Source of the DNA: Mycolicibacterium anyangense
GTDB taxonomy: Bacteria > Actinomycetota > Actinomycetes > Mycobacteriales > Mycobacteriaceae
Direction of reading: 5' to 3'
DNA: 64,000 bases
Assembly: GCF_010731855.1 (NCBI RefSeq)
Contig: NZ_AP022620.1
Location: 186,001-250,000, forward strand
The notes under the pieces are model-generated. The model was given only the letters and a program-made list of their open reading frames with translations. It ran no database searches and was not told the DNA's origin. Positions 8,574 to 16,467 of the stretch are shown here, piece by piece. Position 1 is the first letter of the stretch. Each line of letters opens with the position of its first letter. The position numbers were made by a program, and so were the translations under genes.

Positions 8574-10244
8574 CTACTTTCCTGCTTCGACGATCTTGGC
8601 GGCTTGTTCGCGAAGCAGGTGCTTTTGCACCTTTCCGGTGGCCGTCATTGGGAGGCTGTCGACGCTGATGACCCGCTCCGGCGTCTTCTGGATAGCGACG
8701 CCGTGCTGGGTCAGGTAGGTCCTCAGGTCGTCCACGGACGGCGCCGGGTGGCCGGCGCGCGCGACGATGAAGGCGGCGACCCGTTCTCCGAGCCGGTGGT
8801 CGGGGTAGCCGACCACCGCCGAGTCACTGAGACCGGGGTGCGATACGAGATGTTCCTCGAGCTCTCGGGCGCTGATGTTCATGCCGCCCCGGATGATGAT
8901 GTCCTTGAGCCGCCCGGTGACTCTGACGAAACCGTCTCGGTCCATGACCCCGATGTCGCCGGACCGCGAGAATCCATCGGGAGTGAGGAGTGCGGCGGTC
9001 TCCTCCGGATCGCCGAGATAACCGATCATGTGGGACGGTCCGCGGTAGGCGATGTCTCCTTCGGATCCCCGGGGTACCTCGTGGCCCTCCGCGTCGACGA
9101 CAGCGACCTGATGTCCGGCCATCGCAGCGCCGTCGGAATCGAGGGCCCGTGTGGGGGCGTCGTTGACCGTGCAGGTCGTGGTCATCAGGTTCTCGCTGCG
9201 ACCGTAGAGACTCAGGACCTTGAGATGGGGCAGTGTGGTGTGCGCTCGCTCGACGACGGCCCGTGGAATCGGGGCTCCAGCGCATGTCCACAGCCGCAGG
9301 CTGGACAGGTCGTGGCGACTCGGGTCGAACGCTTCCAATAGCATCTGGAGGAATGTGGTGGCGGTGACAGCCTGAGTGCACGAGAACTCGGCTACTTCTG
9401 CTGCGCCGCGCCGAGGTTCCCACTCGGCCATCAGATGTGTTGCGGCCCCGTTGAGTAGGGGCAGCAAGACGCTGGTCACCAGACCGGTGGTGTGCGTTAT
9501 CGGCGAGGGACCGAACTGCACGTCGGACTGGGTATAGCCAAAGGCACTGGTCAGGCTACGAGCTCCCGAGCAATAGGTGTTGAACGTATGCACACAACCC
9601 TTCGGTCGCGAGGTCGTCCCGGAGGTGTAGACGATCACGAAGGGTTCGTCGGGGCTCGGCTGGGCGGGCAGATCAGATCCGGACGGCACACGGGTATCTC
9701 GCGCCAAGTCCAAAGGTGTTACACCACTGTTCATTTCGCCGGCGGCCAGCAACCCGGCAGCATCCGCGCGTGCGGTCAGTATCTCCAATTTCGGGTAGTC
9801 ACCGCGAATATCGCGATACATCCCCAGATAATCGAAGCCTTTGAACGTCGACGGCGCGATGACTGCCCGCGCCTCGGCGTGCCCGAGTACGTAGCTGGCT
9901 TCTTCGCGGCGGTAGATCGGCATGATCGGCACGGTGATGATCCCGAGCCGGGACAGCGCCGCCACCACTTCGATGAATTCGACCCAGTTGGGGAGTTGGA
10001 CCGCGACGGTGTCACCGGCCCGCCAACCGCGTGCGTGGAAACCGGCGGCCAGCCGCAGCGCGGAATCGTGCAGCTCGCGGTAGGTGAGCGAGCGTTGCCC
10101 GTCGGTGGCGAACACCTTGTCCGGGCGGCTGTCGGCCTGCAGCGAGAGCAGGTCGTAAAAGGTCTCATGGCTCCACAGACCCGCGGCGCGATAGGCATCG
10201 ATGTCCTCGGGCGCATGGCGATCGGTGTATTTACCAGGCTTCAT
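8574..10244 (-). CDS. AMP-dependent acyl-CoA ligase, AliA/cyclohexanecarboxylate-CoA ligase-like
   Basis: A 556-residue FadD-type ligase. The P-loop reads VYTSGTTSRPKGCVHT, the adenylate motif LYGRSENLMTTT, the hinge GRLKDIIIRGGMNIS, and the C-terminal Lys lies in PMTATGKVQKHLL. The sequence style (SRPKGCVHTFNTY and the ARELEEHL region) reminds me of AliA-type ligases that activate cyclohexanecarboxylate, but this is by impression only. It is the first gene of an operon with the dehydrogenase at 7373 and the second ligase at 5400. A perfect TGGTCAGACCA palindrome lies about 44 bases before its start, tying it to the GntR regulon. A BadI-like hydrolase under the same kind of operator at 21951 supports an alicyclic acid role. 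Confidence 0.9.
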   Translation of the reverse strand: MKPGKYTDRHAPEDIDAYRAAGLWSHETFYDLLSLQADSRPDKVFATDGQRSLTYRELHDSALRLAAGFHARGWRAGDTVAVQLPNWVEFIEVVAALSRLGIITVPIMPIYRREEASYVLGHAEARAVIAPSTFKGFDYLGMYRDIRGDYPKLEILTARADAAGLLAAGEMNSGVTPLDLARDTRVPSGSDLPAQPSPDEPFVIVYTSGTTSRPKGCVHTFNTYCSGARSLTSAFGYTQSDVQFGPSPITHTTGLVTSVLLPLLNGAATHLMAEWEPRRGAAEVAEFSCTQAVTATTFLQMLLEAFDPSRHDLSSLRLWTCAGAPIPRAVVERAHTTLPHLKVLSLYGRSENLMTTTCTVNDAPTRALDSDGAAMAGHQVAVVDAEGHEVPRGSEGDIAYRGPSHMIGYLGDPEETAALLTPDGFSRSGDIGVMDRDGFVRVTGRLKDIIIRGGMNISARELEEHLVSHPGLSDSAVVGYPDHRLGERVAAFIVARAGHPAPSVDDLRTYLTQHGVAIQKTPERVISVDSLPMTATGKVQKHLLREQAAKIVEAGK

Positions 10245-10282
10245 CGCTGCTCACCCCTTCGATGATATGCGAAACCTTATTA

Positions 10283-10293
10283 TGGTCAGACCA
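10283..10293. promoter_or_regulatory. Predicted FadR-type GntR operator, site 3 (perfect palindrome)
   Basis: TGGTCAGACCA flanked by AT-rich sequence, TTATTA before and AAATAT after. On the minus strand a CATAAT hexamer partly overlaps it and could be the -10 element for the ligase gene starting at 10244. It is the best match to the site consensus in the window. Confidence 0.75.
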
Positions 10294-10312
10294 AAATATC
10301 ACGGCGCCATCC

Positions 10313-11116
10313 TCAGCGGTTGCGCCAAACGGGGGCGCGTTTGTGCTTGAACGCGTGCACTCCCTCGACGAGGTCTTCGGTCGTGAAAGCCAGAGCTAGT
10401 TGGGCTTGCAGGTAATCCAGGGCGGCATCGAGCGGCAGGTCCCGCGTCGCATCGAGTGCCTTCTTGCCCAGCCCCAGCAGCAGTGGCGACTTTGACGCGA
10501 TGGCAGCCACCCAGTCACGTACGGCCGCGTCGAACTGGTCGTCGGGTACGACCCGGTTGAGCAGGCCGAGGTCGAGCGCCTCGGATGCGGACAACAGTCG
10601 CCCGGTCATCATCAGCTCGTTGGCGGCCAGTCGACCGGTATTGCGGAAGATGAGCGCGGAGATCATGAACGGGAATGCGCCGATGTTGATTTCCGGGCAA
10701 CCCAATCGGATGGACTGTTTGGCGATGACCAGATCGCAGGCCAGGGCGATTCCGAGCGCCCCGGCCAGGACGTCGCCGTTGGCCGCGCAGATCACCGGCT
10801 TGTCGATCGCCGCCAGGGTTCGGTAGAGATCTGGAAAGCGTTTCAGTCCAGCATATTTGGTGATCGTCGAACGGGTGTCGGCGAACGCGTCCAGGTTGCC
10901 GCCCGAGGAGAACACCTTCTCGTGCGAAGAGGTCAGGACGATCACCCGCACCTGTGGGTCCGTGGCGGCGCGGCGCAGCGCCTCCAACAACTGATCGAGC
11001 AGCTCGTCGGACAAGGCGTTCCGGCGTGCCGGATCATCGAGGGTCACGTAGGCCGCCGACGGCGCGTCCGGCTCTGGGCCGGTGGTGCGCACGTCGTAGG
11101 CGACAAGGTGGCTCAT
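10313..11116 (-). CDS. Enoyl-CoA hydratase/isomerase family protein
   Basis: A 267-residue crotonase-fold protein. The oxyanion-hole stretch SSGGNLDAFAD and the second one LAGALGIALACDLVIA are clear, followed by CPEINIGAFP with one conserved Glu. I used the ATG at 11114-11116 because it starts the conserved domain and overlaps the upstream MDR stop by four bases (ATGA); the frame itself stays open far upstream. It would hydrate an enoyl-CoA or catalyse another crotonase reaction. The second catalytic Glu of classical hydratases is not obvious, so isomerase or hydrolase activity is also possible. It is the last gene of the three-gene unit 12533 to 10313. Confidence 0.87.
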   Translation of the reverse strand: MSHLVAYDVRTTGPEPDAPSAAYVTLDDPARRNALSDELLDQLLEALRRAATDPQVRVIVLTSSHEKVFSSGGNLDAFADTRSTITKYAGLKRFPDLYRTLAAIDKPVICAANGDVLAGALGIALACDLVIAKQSIRLGCPEINIGAFPFMISALIFRNTGRLAANELMMTGRLLSASEALDLGLLNRVVPDDQFDAAVRDWVAAIASKSPLLLGLGKKALDATRDLPLDAALDYLQAQLALAFTTEDLVEGVHAFKHKRAPVWRNR

Positions 11117-12093
11117 GCATTCTCCAGTACGGTCTTGCCGAATCCCCGAGAGGTCTCGAGGTGTTGATGTGCTCTGGCTGCTTCGTCCAGCGGGAAGGTC
11201 CGGTCGATGACCGGGGGAGGCACCCGGTAGTCGGTGAGCAGCCGCAGCAGACCGGCGAAGTCGCGAACGGTGCCCATCGTGGTCCCGAGCAGGTCGTACT
11301 GGCCGAAGTAGAACCGGCGGACGTCTATCTCGGCGACCTCGGCGGCGTTGGCTCCCAGCACCACCAGCCGGCCCCCGGGCCGTAGTGCCCGAATCGATTC
11401 CGGCCAGCGGCCAACCGGGTCGAGAATGAGGTCGAAGCCGGCGCCTGAGGGCGACAACTGCCGGGCCTGTTCCGGCCAGTCGGGCTCGGTGTGCAGCACG
11501 CCGCCGGCGGCGCCCTCGGCGACTGCGGCACCGATCTTGTGCGTAGACGAGGATGTGACGGTGATCGATGCACCGGCGTGTGAGGCCAATTGTACTGCCA
11601 TGGAGGCGATTCCGCCGCCGGCGCCGACCACCAACATCGATTCGCCGGCTCGCAGCCGGCCCCGGCTGAACAAGGCACGGTAGGTTGTCAGCCCCACCAG
11701 CGGGAGGGCCGCCGCCTGAGCCCAACTGAATCCGGCCGGCTTTGGCGCAAGGCATTCCGCCGGCACGCTGACCAGTTCTGCGTAGGTGCCGCAGATGTGG
11801 TCACCAAGAATCTGCCAGTCAGCCCCGGGGGCGTCGTCGCGCTCACCCCAGTACAGCGATGGCACGATCACCACGGGCTCACCGGTGTCGCGGCGGATTC
11901 CGGCACCGTCGGCGCCGATGATGTGCGGCAGCGGGGAGCGATACCGGCCCTCGCGCACCAGCACATCATGCCAATTCAGCGCTGCGGCTTTGAGTTCGAC
12001 AGTGACCCAGCCGGGTCTGTCGGTCGGGTTCGGGAACGAGTCGGGTTGCAAGACCGTGGGGTCACCGAAGTCGCGGATGACGACTGCGTGCAC
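11113..12093 (-). CDS. Zinc-free MDR-family (quinone reductase-like) oxidoreductase
   Basis: A 326-residue medium-chain dehydrogenase/reductase. The N-terminal GroES-like domain (MHAVVIRDFGDP, LNWHDVLVREGRY, IIGADGAG) is followed by a Rossmann domain with VVGAGGGIASMAVQLA near residue 155. The structural-zinc Cys cluster of alcohol dehydrogenases is absent, so it resembles NADPH:quinone reductases and enoyl reductases. It lies between an enoyl-CoA hydratase gene and a SnoaL-like gene in one operon, where it could reduce an enone or enoyl intermediate (inference). Confidence 0.87.
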   Translation of the reverse strand: MHAVVIRDFGDPTVLQPDSFPNPTDRPGWVTVELKAAALNWHDVLVREGRYRSPLPHIIGADGAGIRRDTGEPVVIVPSLYWGERDDAPGADWQILGDHICGTYAELVSVPAECLAPKPAGFSWAQAAALPLVGLTTYRALFSRGRLRAGESMLVVGAGGGIASMAVQLASHAGASITVTSSSTHKIGAAVAEGAAGGVLHTEPDWPEQARQLSPSGAGFDLILDPVGRWPESIRALRPGGRLVVLGANAAEVAEIDVRRFYFGQYDLLGTTMGTVRDFAGLLRLLTDYRVPPPVIDRTFPLDEAARAHQHLETSRGFGKTVLENA

Positions 12094-12098
12094 GGGTC

Positions 12099-12533
12099 TC
12101 AGGCCAGGCCGAGTTGAGTCAGTAGCGCCACGGTGTTCCAGTAAGCGTGTACCGACACGGCTTTACCGGTCTCGTCGACTTCCCAGACATCCATTCCGGT
12201 CACGTCGAATGCCCGGCCGGTGGGGGGTACTCCGGGTGGGAATCCTTCGCCGGTGTGGGTGCCCGCCATCCGCCACTCCTGGGTAACCCGGTTGTTGGCG
12301 GCATCGACCAGGGGCTCACCCACTGGGTGGAAGGCCATGTCCGGGAATCCGGTCCAGGCCGCGGTGAAGAAGTCGGCGGCGCTGTGGTGATCGGTGATCG
12401 GAACCGGCAGAGACGGGTCCTGCCATTCGACGGTTTCGGATATCACGTCCAGTGCGGTGGCCAGGTCGCGTTGATTCCAGGCTGCGAAATAGCGGCGCGG
12501 GTAGTCGGCAAGGGCGGTCGGCTCGTGAACCAT
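12099..12533 (-). CDS. SnoaL/NTF2-like polyketide cyclase-type protein
   Basis: A 144-residue single-domain protein with the SnoaL pattern: an N-terminal helix YPRRYFAAWNQRDLATALD, VEWQDP, a central FPDMAFHP strand, and GTHTGEGFPPG followed by GRAFDVTGMDVWEV. Members of this fold act as cyclases, isomerases, hydratases or simple binding proteins. It is the first gene of the unit with the MDR oxidoreductase (five bases away) and the enoyl-CoA hydratase. Function in this pathway is unknown; a ketosteroid-isomerase-like step is one option. Confidence 0.85.
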   Translation of the reverse strand: MVHEPTALADYPRRYFAAWNQRDLATALDVISETVEWQDPSLPVPITDHHSAADFFTAAWTGFPDMAFHPVGEPLVDAANNRVTQEWRMAGTHTGEGFPPGVPPTGRAFDVTGMDVWEVDETGKAVSVHAYWNTVALLTQLGLA

Positions 12534-12623
12534 GGCGTCACGCTAATTGCGGGGCAGGTCGAGCTGCGTCTCCCTTAGGGGGGTTTTTCAACCACCAGAA
12601 GGGCCTTCGTAGCGCGATGGGAG

Positions 12624-12890
12624 TCAGCGGCTGAGGAACCAGAAGACCAGGATTACCGTGGTCACCACGATCGGCCAGATCTCGAAGGCGATGCGAACCG
12701 GTCGAGGCGCAGTGCGAAGCTCCATGAAATCCAGGATGACGTAGCGGACTTTCACCGCGGCGATCAGAAAGGTCCCGACCACGGCCACGACCGGGCTGAA
12801 TGCGTTCTTGGACAAACCCCATGTCGTCACCACCGTGGCCAGGATGAGGCCCAGCCACACCAGGGTGGCGCGCAGCCGCAGTACCGACAT
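12624..12890 (-). CDS. NorF/cytochrome c oxidase subunit IV-like small membrane protein, copy 1
   Basis: An 88-residue protein with three hydrophobic segments (about 10-25, 35-55 and 68-86). The middle segment ends in KVRYVILDFMELRTAP, the pattern of prokaryotic COX4/NorF-type proteins. The start ATG at 12888-12890 overlaps the stop of the NorE-like gene by one base (TGATG), so the two are coupled; a longer open frame through the upstream gene is a shadow. A very similar gene is at 47330-47599 (KVRLIGLHFMDVRDAP) in the same order. No catalytic heme-copper oxidase subunit is in the window, so its partner is unknown. Confidence 0.82.
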   Translation of the reverse strand: MSVLRLRATLVWLGLILATVVTTWGLSKNAFSPVVAVVGTFLIAAVKVRYVILDFMELRTAPRPVRIAFEIWPIVVTTVILVFWFLSR

Positions 12891-13498
12891 CAGCCCGCCC
12901 TCAGCAAGTAGAGCAGCGGGAAAAGCACGACCCACAACATGTCGACCAGATGCCAGTAGGACGCCACGCACTCCGGCACCACCCGATTCGAGCTGTGGTA
13001 GCTGCCGGTACGCGCCTTGCACCAAACGAAGGTCAACAGGCCGGTGCCGAAGACTACGTGGATCAGATGGATACCGGTCAGGGTGAAGTACCACATGAAG
13101 AAGCTGTTGGTCGCCGGTGTGATGCCGTGCGAGAACTTCAAGAAGTACTCGATGCCCTTGGAAACCACGAACATCAAACCGGTCAGCACCGCGCCGAGGA
13201 GGTAGCGCGATGCGGCGCCGGGAAGATCTCGCTTGAGCGCCTGTATGGCGATGGCCACGCACCATGAGCTGGTCAGCAGGATGACCGTATCGATGCCGCC
13301 GAAGTTGGGGTTGAGCGTGTGCCGGGAGGCCTCGAACAGCGCAGGATCTTTCAGGCGGTCCTGCATGAAGGTCAGGAAGAGGATCGCGAAGAAGACCGCG
13401 TCCGCGCCGATGGCGACCCAGACGCCGTCCACACCGGGAAGACGTCGGGCATGCGATCCGGCCGATGTCGGGGTTGCCACCAGCTCAGGCGCCGGCAC
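12890..13498 (-). CDS. NorE/cytochrome c oxidase subunit III-like protein, copy 1
   Basis: A 202-residue integral membrane protein with about five hydrophobic helices, the short NorE-type version of the seven-helix CoxIII. Diagnostic stretches are FTLTGIHLIHVVFG near residue 138 and SYWHLVDMLWVVLFPLLY at the end, where the WHxVD motif is the CoxIII signature; Glu in SKGIEYFLKF is kept. The start is GTG at 13496-13498, overlapping the upstream gene by 14 bases. CoxIII-like proteins normally bind the catalytic subunit of heme-copper oxidases, but none is encoded here. The paralogue at 47602-48189 has the same neighbours. Confidence 0.87.
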   Translation of the reverse strand: MPAPELVATPTSAGSHARRLPGVDGVWVAIGADAVFFAILFLTFMQDRLKDPALFEASRHTLNPNFGGIDTVILLTSSWCVAIAIQALKRDLPGAASRYLLGAVLTGLMFVVSKGIEYFLKFSHGITPATNSFFMWYFTLTGIHLIHVVFGTGLLTFVWCKARTGSYHSSNRVVPECVASYWHLVDMLWVVLFPLLYLLRAG

Positions 13499-14273
13499 GC
13501 GCTGCTGCAGCCTCCTCAGCCTTGACCCGATCGATGCCCTTGATGACGTAGTAGGACAGCGAGGGAATCCAGAAGAACCAGCTGAAGAAGGCGATCCAGA
13601 AGCTGATCACGCCGTTGAACGCCAGCGGTCCGGTGGTGACGAACGGAATGGCACTCACCGAGAAGAACGATGCGAAGGTCACCCAGCCCCACCAGACCAC
13701 CGGGCTCGGCACGAGCTTCTTGAGCCGCTTGTCGCGGGCGAACACGATGCTGACCGCCGCGATCTGCAATGAGGTGACGAAGTATGCCAGGTCGAAGGTC
13801 AGCCAGCCCATCCAGTAGAGCATGTGCATGATCTCGGGACTGAGGCTGTTGACTTCGTGGGCGGCGGTGAGCCAGATCGCCATGGTGATCGTCACGGGGG
13901 CGCAGGTGATCGTGCCCCCCAGATATTCGACCTTCGACAGAATCCCGCCACGGCCTTCGACCGCCTCCATCAGCCGGGAGACCGCGATGCTCCACGCCAT
14001 GTAGAACGCCGTCATCGTGAGGCACACGCTCAGCGCGATCAACAACGGTGTCCGGAACTCCTGGAAGTGTGCCTTGACCTCTTCACCGGTGGCGCTGGGC
14101 GGGAAGGGCGGCATGTTGCGTCCGACAATCCCCCACAGCACGAACACCGCGAACAGGAAGACGGGCCCACACCACGCCAGCACCTTCCACATTCGGTAGT
14201 CCGTCCCGTAAGGTGCCGGTGCTACCGCGGTGTTGGGGGCTCCGCTGATACCGGGATCGATACTGGTTGCCAC
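13485..14273 (-). CDS. Polytopic membrane protein of unknown function linked to NorEF-like genes, copy 1
   Basis: A 262-residue protein from a GTG at 14271-14273; the Shine-Dalgarno GAGGAG seven bases before it makes this start better than the ATG at 14354. It has six or seven hydrophobic helices. A PPFPPSAT motif follows the first helix, and the last third reads PSPVVWWGWVTF then TTGPLAFNGVISFWI. The protein at 48189-48893 shows the same layout (PPISPMKT, PRWLGYVNVWFAF, KDGVFAWNGLLAFWM), so they are paralogues, each placed directly before NorE- and NorF-like genes. I do not recognise a named family. Conserved order suggests the three proteins form one membrane complex. Confidence 0.75.
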   Translation of the reverse strand: MATSIDPGISGAPNTAVAPAPYGTDYRMWKVLAWCGPVFLFAVFVLWGIVGRNMPPFPPSATGEEVKAHFQEFRTPLLIALSVCLTMTAFYMAWSIAVSRLMEAVEGRGGILSKVEYLGGTITCAPVTITMAIWLTAAHEVNSLSPEIMHMLYWMGWLTFDLAYFVTSLQIAAVSIVFARDKRLKKLVPSPVVWWGWVTFASFFSVSAIPFVTTGPLAFNGVISFWIAFFSWFFWIPSLSYYVIKGIDRVKAEEAAAARAGA

Positions 14274-14403
14274 GTGGGCCTCCTCGTGTTTCGACGGGCC
14301 GAAAGCCTCTGTGCCAGTGATGTTGCCCACATCCGTGATCGAAAACGTCCCCACTCGGGAGTGATCTCGTGGCCCCTTTGGGGTAGCCGCACGTCTTCGA
14401 TTG

Positions 14404-15189
14404 CTAGGCGAACGACACTTCCACCGACCCGATGCCGTCGATCGTCGCGCAGTACGTGCTACCCGGTATGGCTGGAACCATCGGCCCCAGCGCCCCGGAG
14501 AGCACGATGTGCCCGGCGCGCAGCGGAGATCCGTTGTCGCGCGCCCGCTCAGCCAGCCACTGTAAGGCGATCAGTGGGCTGCCCAGGCAGTCGGCGCCGC
14601 GCCCCTGCGACACCGGCGCGCCATCCCGGGTGAGCTGCATGGTCCGGGAGACGAAGTCGATGTCGGAAACGGGTTGAGCCCCATCGCCCAACACGAACAG
14701 CGCCGAGGAGCCGTTGTCGGCGATCGTGTCGACGATGCTGATCGACCAGTCCCGGATTCGTGAGTCGACGATTTCGATGGCTGGCAGGGCCCGTCCCGCA
14801 GCGGCACGGACCGTTGACTGGGAGATGTCGTCGACCAAGTCGGCGCTCAGCACGAAGGCGATCTCCGCCTCCACTTTGGGTTGCAACAGCGTCCCGGCCG
14901 GGACCGTCGATCCGGTGCGGAGTCGCATTTCCGAGAACAGCACGCCGGAATCGGGTTGGTCCACTCCGAGTTGGCGCTGAACGGCGGGCGAGGTCAGGCC
15001 GATCTTGTGCCCGACGATGGTGCGGCCACGGCTCAGCGAATCCTCGGTGATCAGATTCTGCACCGCGTAGGCCGCATCAATATCGTTGTCGCCGAGGATA
15101 TCTCGTACCGGCTTACACTGCTGTCGGGCGTCGGCCGCGGCGATCAGTCGATCGGCGGCGCTGCGCAGGTGGGTTGTCGGCAGGGGCAT
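14404..15189 (-). CDS. 2-hydroxypenta-2,4-dienoate hydratase (2-keto-4-pentenoate hydratase)
   Basis: A 261-residue protein of the MhpD/fumarylacetoacetase-like family: GHKIGLTSPAVQRQLGV near residue 61, SGVLFSEMRL, the metal-binding segment PKVEAEIAFVL near residue 105, and IEIVDSRI. It adds water to 2-hydroxypenta-2,4-dienoate-type products to give 4-hydroxy-2-oxo acids, the step after meta-cleavage and hydrolysis. It is the last gene of the aromatic operon beginning at 20659. The aldolase and acylating acetaldehyde dehydrogenase that usually follow are not in this window, so they must be encoded elsewhere. A gap of 130 bases separates it from the NorEF-like cassette. Confidence 0.92.
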   Translation of the reverse strand: MPLPTTHLRSAADRLIAAADARQQCKPVRDILGDNDIDAAYAVQNLITEDSLSRGRTIVGHKIGLTSPAVQRQLGVDQPDSGVLFSEMRLRTGSTVPAGTLLQPKVEAEIAFVLSADLVDDISQSTVRAAAGRALPAIEIVDSRIRDWSISIVDTIADNGSSALFVLGDGAQPVSDIDFVSRTMQLTRDGAPVSQGRGADCLGSPLIALQWLAERARDNGSPLRAGHIVLSGALGPMVPAIPGSTYCATIDGIGSVEVSFA

Positions 15190-15211
15190 GGTTCTTCGGT
15201 CCTTCCGGGCG

Positions 15212-15976
15212 TCAGCCCATACTGGCGCCGCCGTTGACGTAGATGGTCTGTCCGGTCACGAACCCGCTGTCGTCGCCGGCCAGGAAGGCCACCATCGCGG
15301 CTACCTCCGCCGGGTCGCCCGGCCGGCCGAGTGGGATCATCGCGGTGCCCTGCTCGACGACCTGCAGCAACCGGGCCGGGGCGGCGCCGGAGGCGAAGAG
15401 GGCGGAGAGCTCGGGGGTGCGGACGTAGCACGGTGCGACGGTGTTGGCCGTGATACCCGAGTCGGCGAACTCCCGGGCCAGACCGGTGACCATGGCGTGC
15501 ACCCCGCCTTTGGCGGCGTTGTAGATGGCGTGGTCCATCAAACCGGTACGAACAGAATCGGCGCCTACGTTGACGATCCTGCCGTGGCCCCGGGAGATCA
15601 TGTGCGGCAGGACCGCCCGCACACATCTGATCGTGGTCCACAGGTTGTTGTCGATGGTCGCCTGCAGGGTCTCTTCGGTGTGCTCCAGCGTCGGTGCGAT
15701 GACTCCACCACCGGCGTTGTTCACCAGAATGTCGACGTGGCCGAGCGACTGCACCGCAGCGGTCACCAGATCTGCCGCCACGTCGGGTGTGTGCAGCTCG
15801 CCGACAAAGCCTCCGGTGACCGGGATAGAACCCGTTACTCGATCAAGGTCGGCCTGAGATCGGGTGACGGCGAAAACCCTTGCCCCGTCGGCGATCAGTC
15901 GCTCGGCGATACCGAGGCCGATTCCGGAGGACGCACCGGTCACGATCGCGGTCCGACCATCGAGTCGGCTGCTCAC
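15212..15976 (-). CDS. SDR oxidoreductase, probable aromatic cis-dihydrodiol dehydrogenase
   Basis: A 254-residue SDR starting at GTG 15974-15976, which overlaps the stop of the Rieske beta gene (GTGA). Features are GASSGIG at 14-20, NNAG at 86-89, and Tyr152/Lys156 in IYNAAKGG. It ends with TGQTIYVNGGASMG, standard for classical SDRs. Directly following the dioxygenase alpha and beta genes, its most likely job is NAD-dependent rearomatisation of the cis-dihydrodiol to a catechol, the BphB/CmtB role. Other SDR reactions cannot be excluded from sequence alone. Confidence 0.88.
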   Translation of the reverse strand: MSSRLDGRTAIVTGASSGIGLGIAERLIADGARVFAVTRSQADLDRVTGSIPVTGGFVGELHTPDVAADLVTAAVQSLGHVDILVNNAGGGVIAPTLEHTEETLQATIDNNLWTTIRCVRAVLPHMISRGHGRIVNVGADSVRTGLMDHAIYNAAKGGVHAMVTGLAREFADSGITANTVAPCYVRTPELSALFASGAAPARLLQVVEQGTAMIPLGRPGDPAEVAAMVAFLAGDDSGFVTGQTIYVNGGASMG

Positions 15977-16467
15977 AGGATGATCGCCACGTCGGCGACC
16001 TGCCGCAGATCGGTCATGTCCAACTCGACTCGCTTGTAGGCGATTCGTAAGCTGCCCTCGACTCGACGCAGCCGGTAGCGGTACTTGCCGACGTAGGCAC
16101 TCGACTTGCCCGCTCTGAACCGCCATACGGTGAACGCGGCGCTCACGGCGATCTCCTCACCAGCCGGACCCAGCGGCTCCACCCGGACGTTGAACACCTG
16201 ATGGTTACTGCGCGAATGTGGGTACTCGCGGTGCGCTCTGCGATTGTTCAGTCGTTCCACCCTGGCCTGCATGCGGCGGTAATCGTCGTCGATGAGCAGC
16301 AGGTCGCGTACCGGGTCGGCGTCGAGCTTGTCGTTGCAGGGCACCTCGTACTTGGCGTCGACGGTGTACAGCTCCAACCATCCGTCCAGATCCCATGAAT
16401 CGAGCAGGGCGGCTTCGTGATACAGAAATTCCTCGATCGCGGCCCGAGTCACGACCGCCGCGGTCAC
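15973..16467 (-). CDS. Aromatic-ring-hydroxylating dioxygenase beta subunit
   Basis: A 164-residue NTF2-fold protein with the typical beta-subunit pattern: FLYHEAALLDSWDLDGWLEL, YEVP, the SRSNHQVFNVRV strand near the middle and a C-terminal RVELDMTDLRQVADVAIIL. The small subunit supports the alpha3beta3 hexamer and does not bind metals. It overlaps the alpha gene by four bases (ATGA) and the SDR gene by four (GTGA), so stoichiometric expression is expected. No ferredoxin or ferredoxin reductase gene is in this operon. Confidence 0.92.
   Translation of the reverse strand: MTAAVVTRAAIEEFLYHEAALLDSWDLDGWLELYTVDAKYEVPCNDKLDADPVRDLLLIDDDYRRMQARVERLNNRRAHREYPHSRSNHQVFNVRVEPLGPAGEEIAVSAAFTVWRFRAGKSSAYVGKYRYRLRRVEGSLRIAYKRVELDMTDLRQVADVAIIL

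Noticed and set aside
12574..12590. CCCTTAGGGGGG hairpin between the SnoaL-like gene and the NorF-like gene
   Set aside because: Stem of three to four base pairs only; not distinguishable from chance in GC-rich DNA.
12538..12858. 106-residue minus-strand frame over the NorF-like gene
   Set aside because: Arg/Gly-rich out-of-frame shadow; the NorF-like frame 12624-12890 has three hydrophobic segments and a start coupled to the NorE-like gene.
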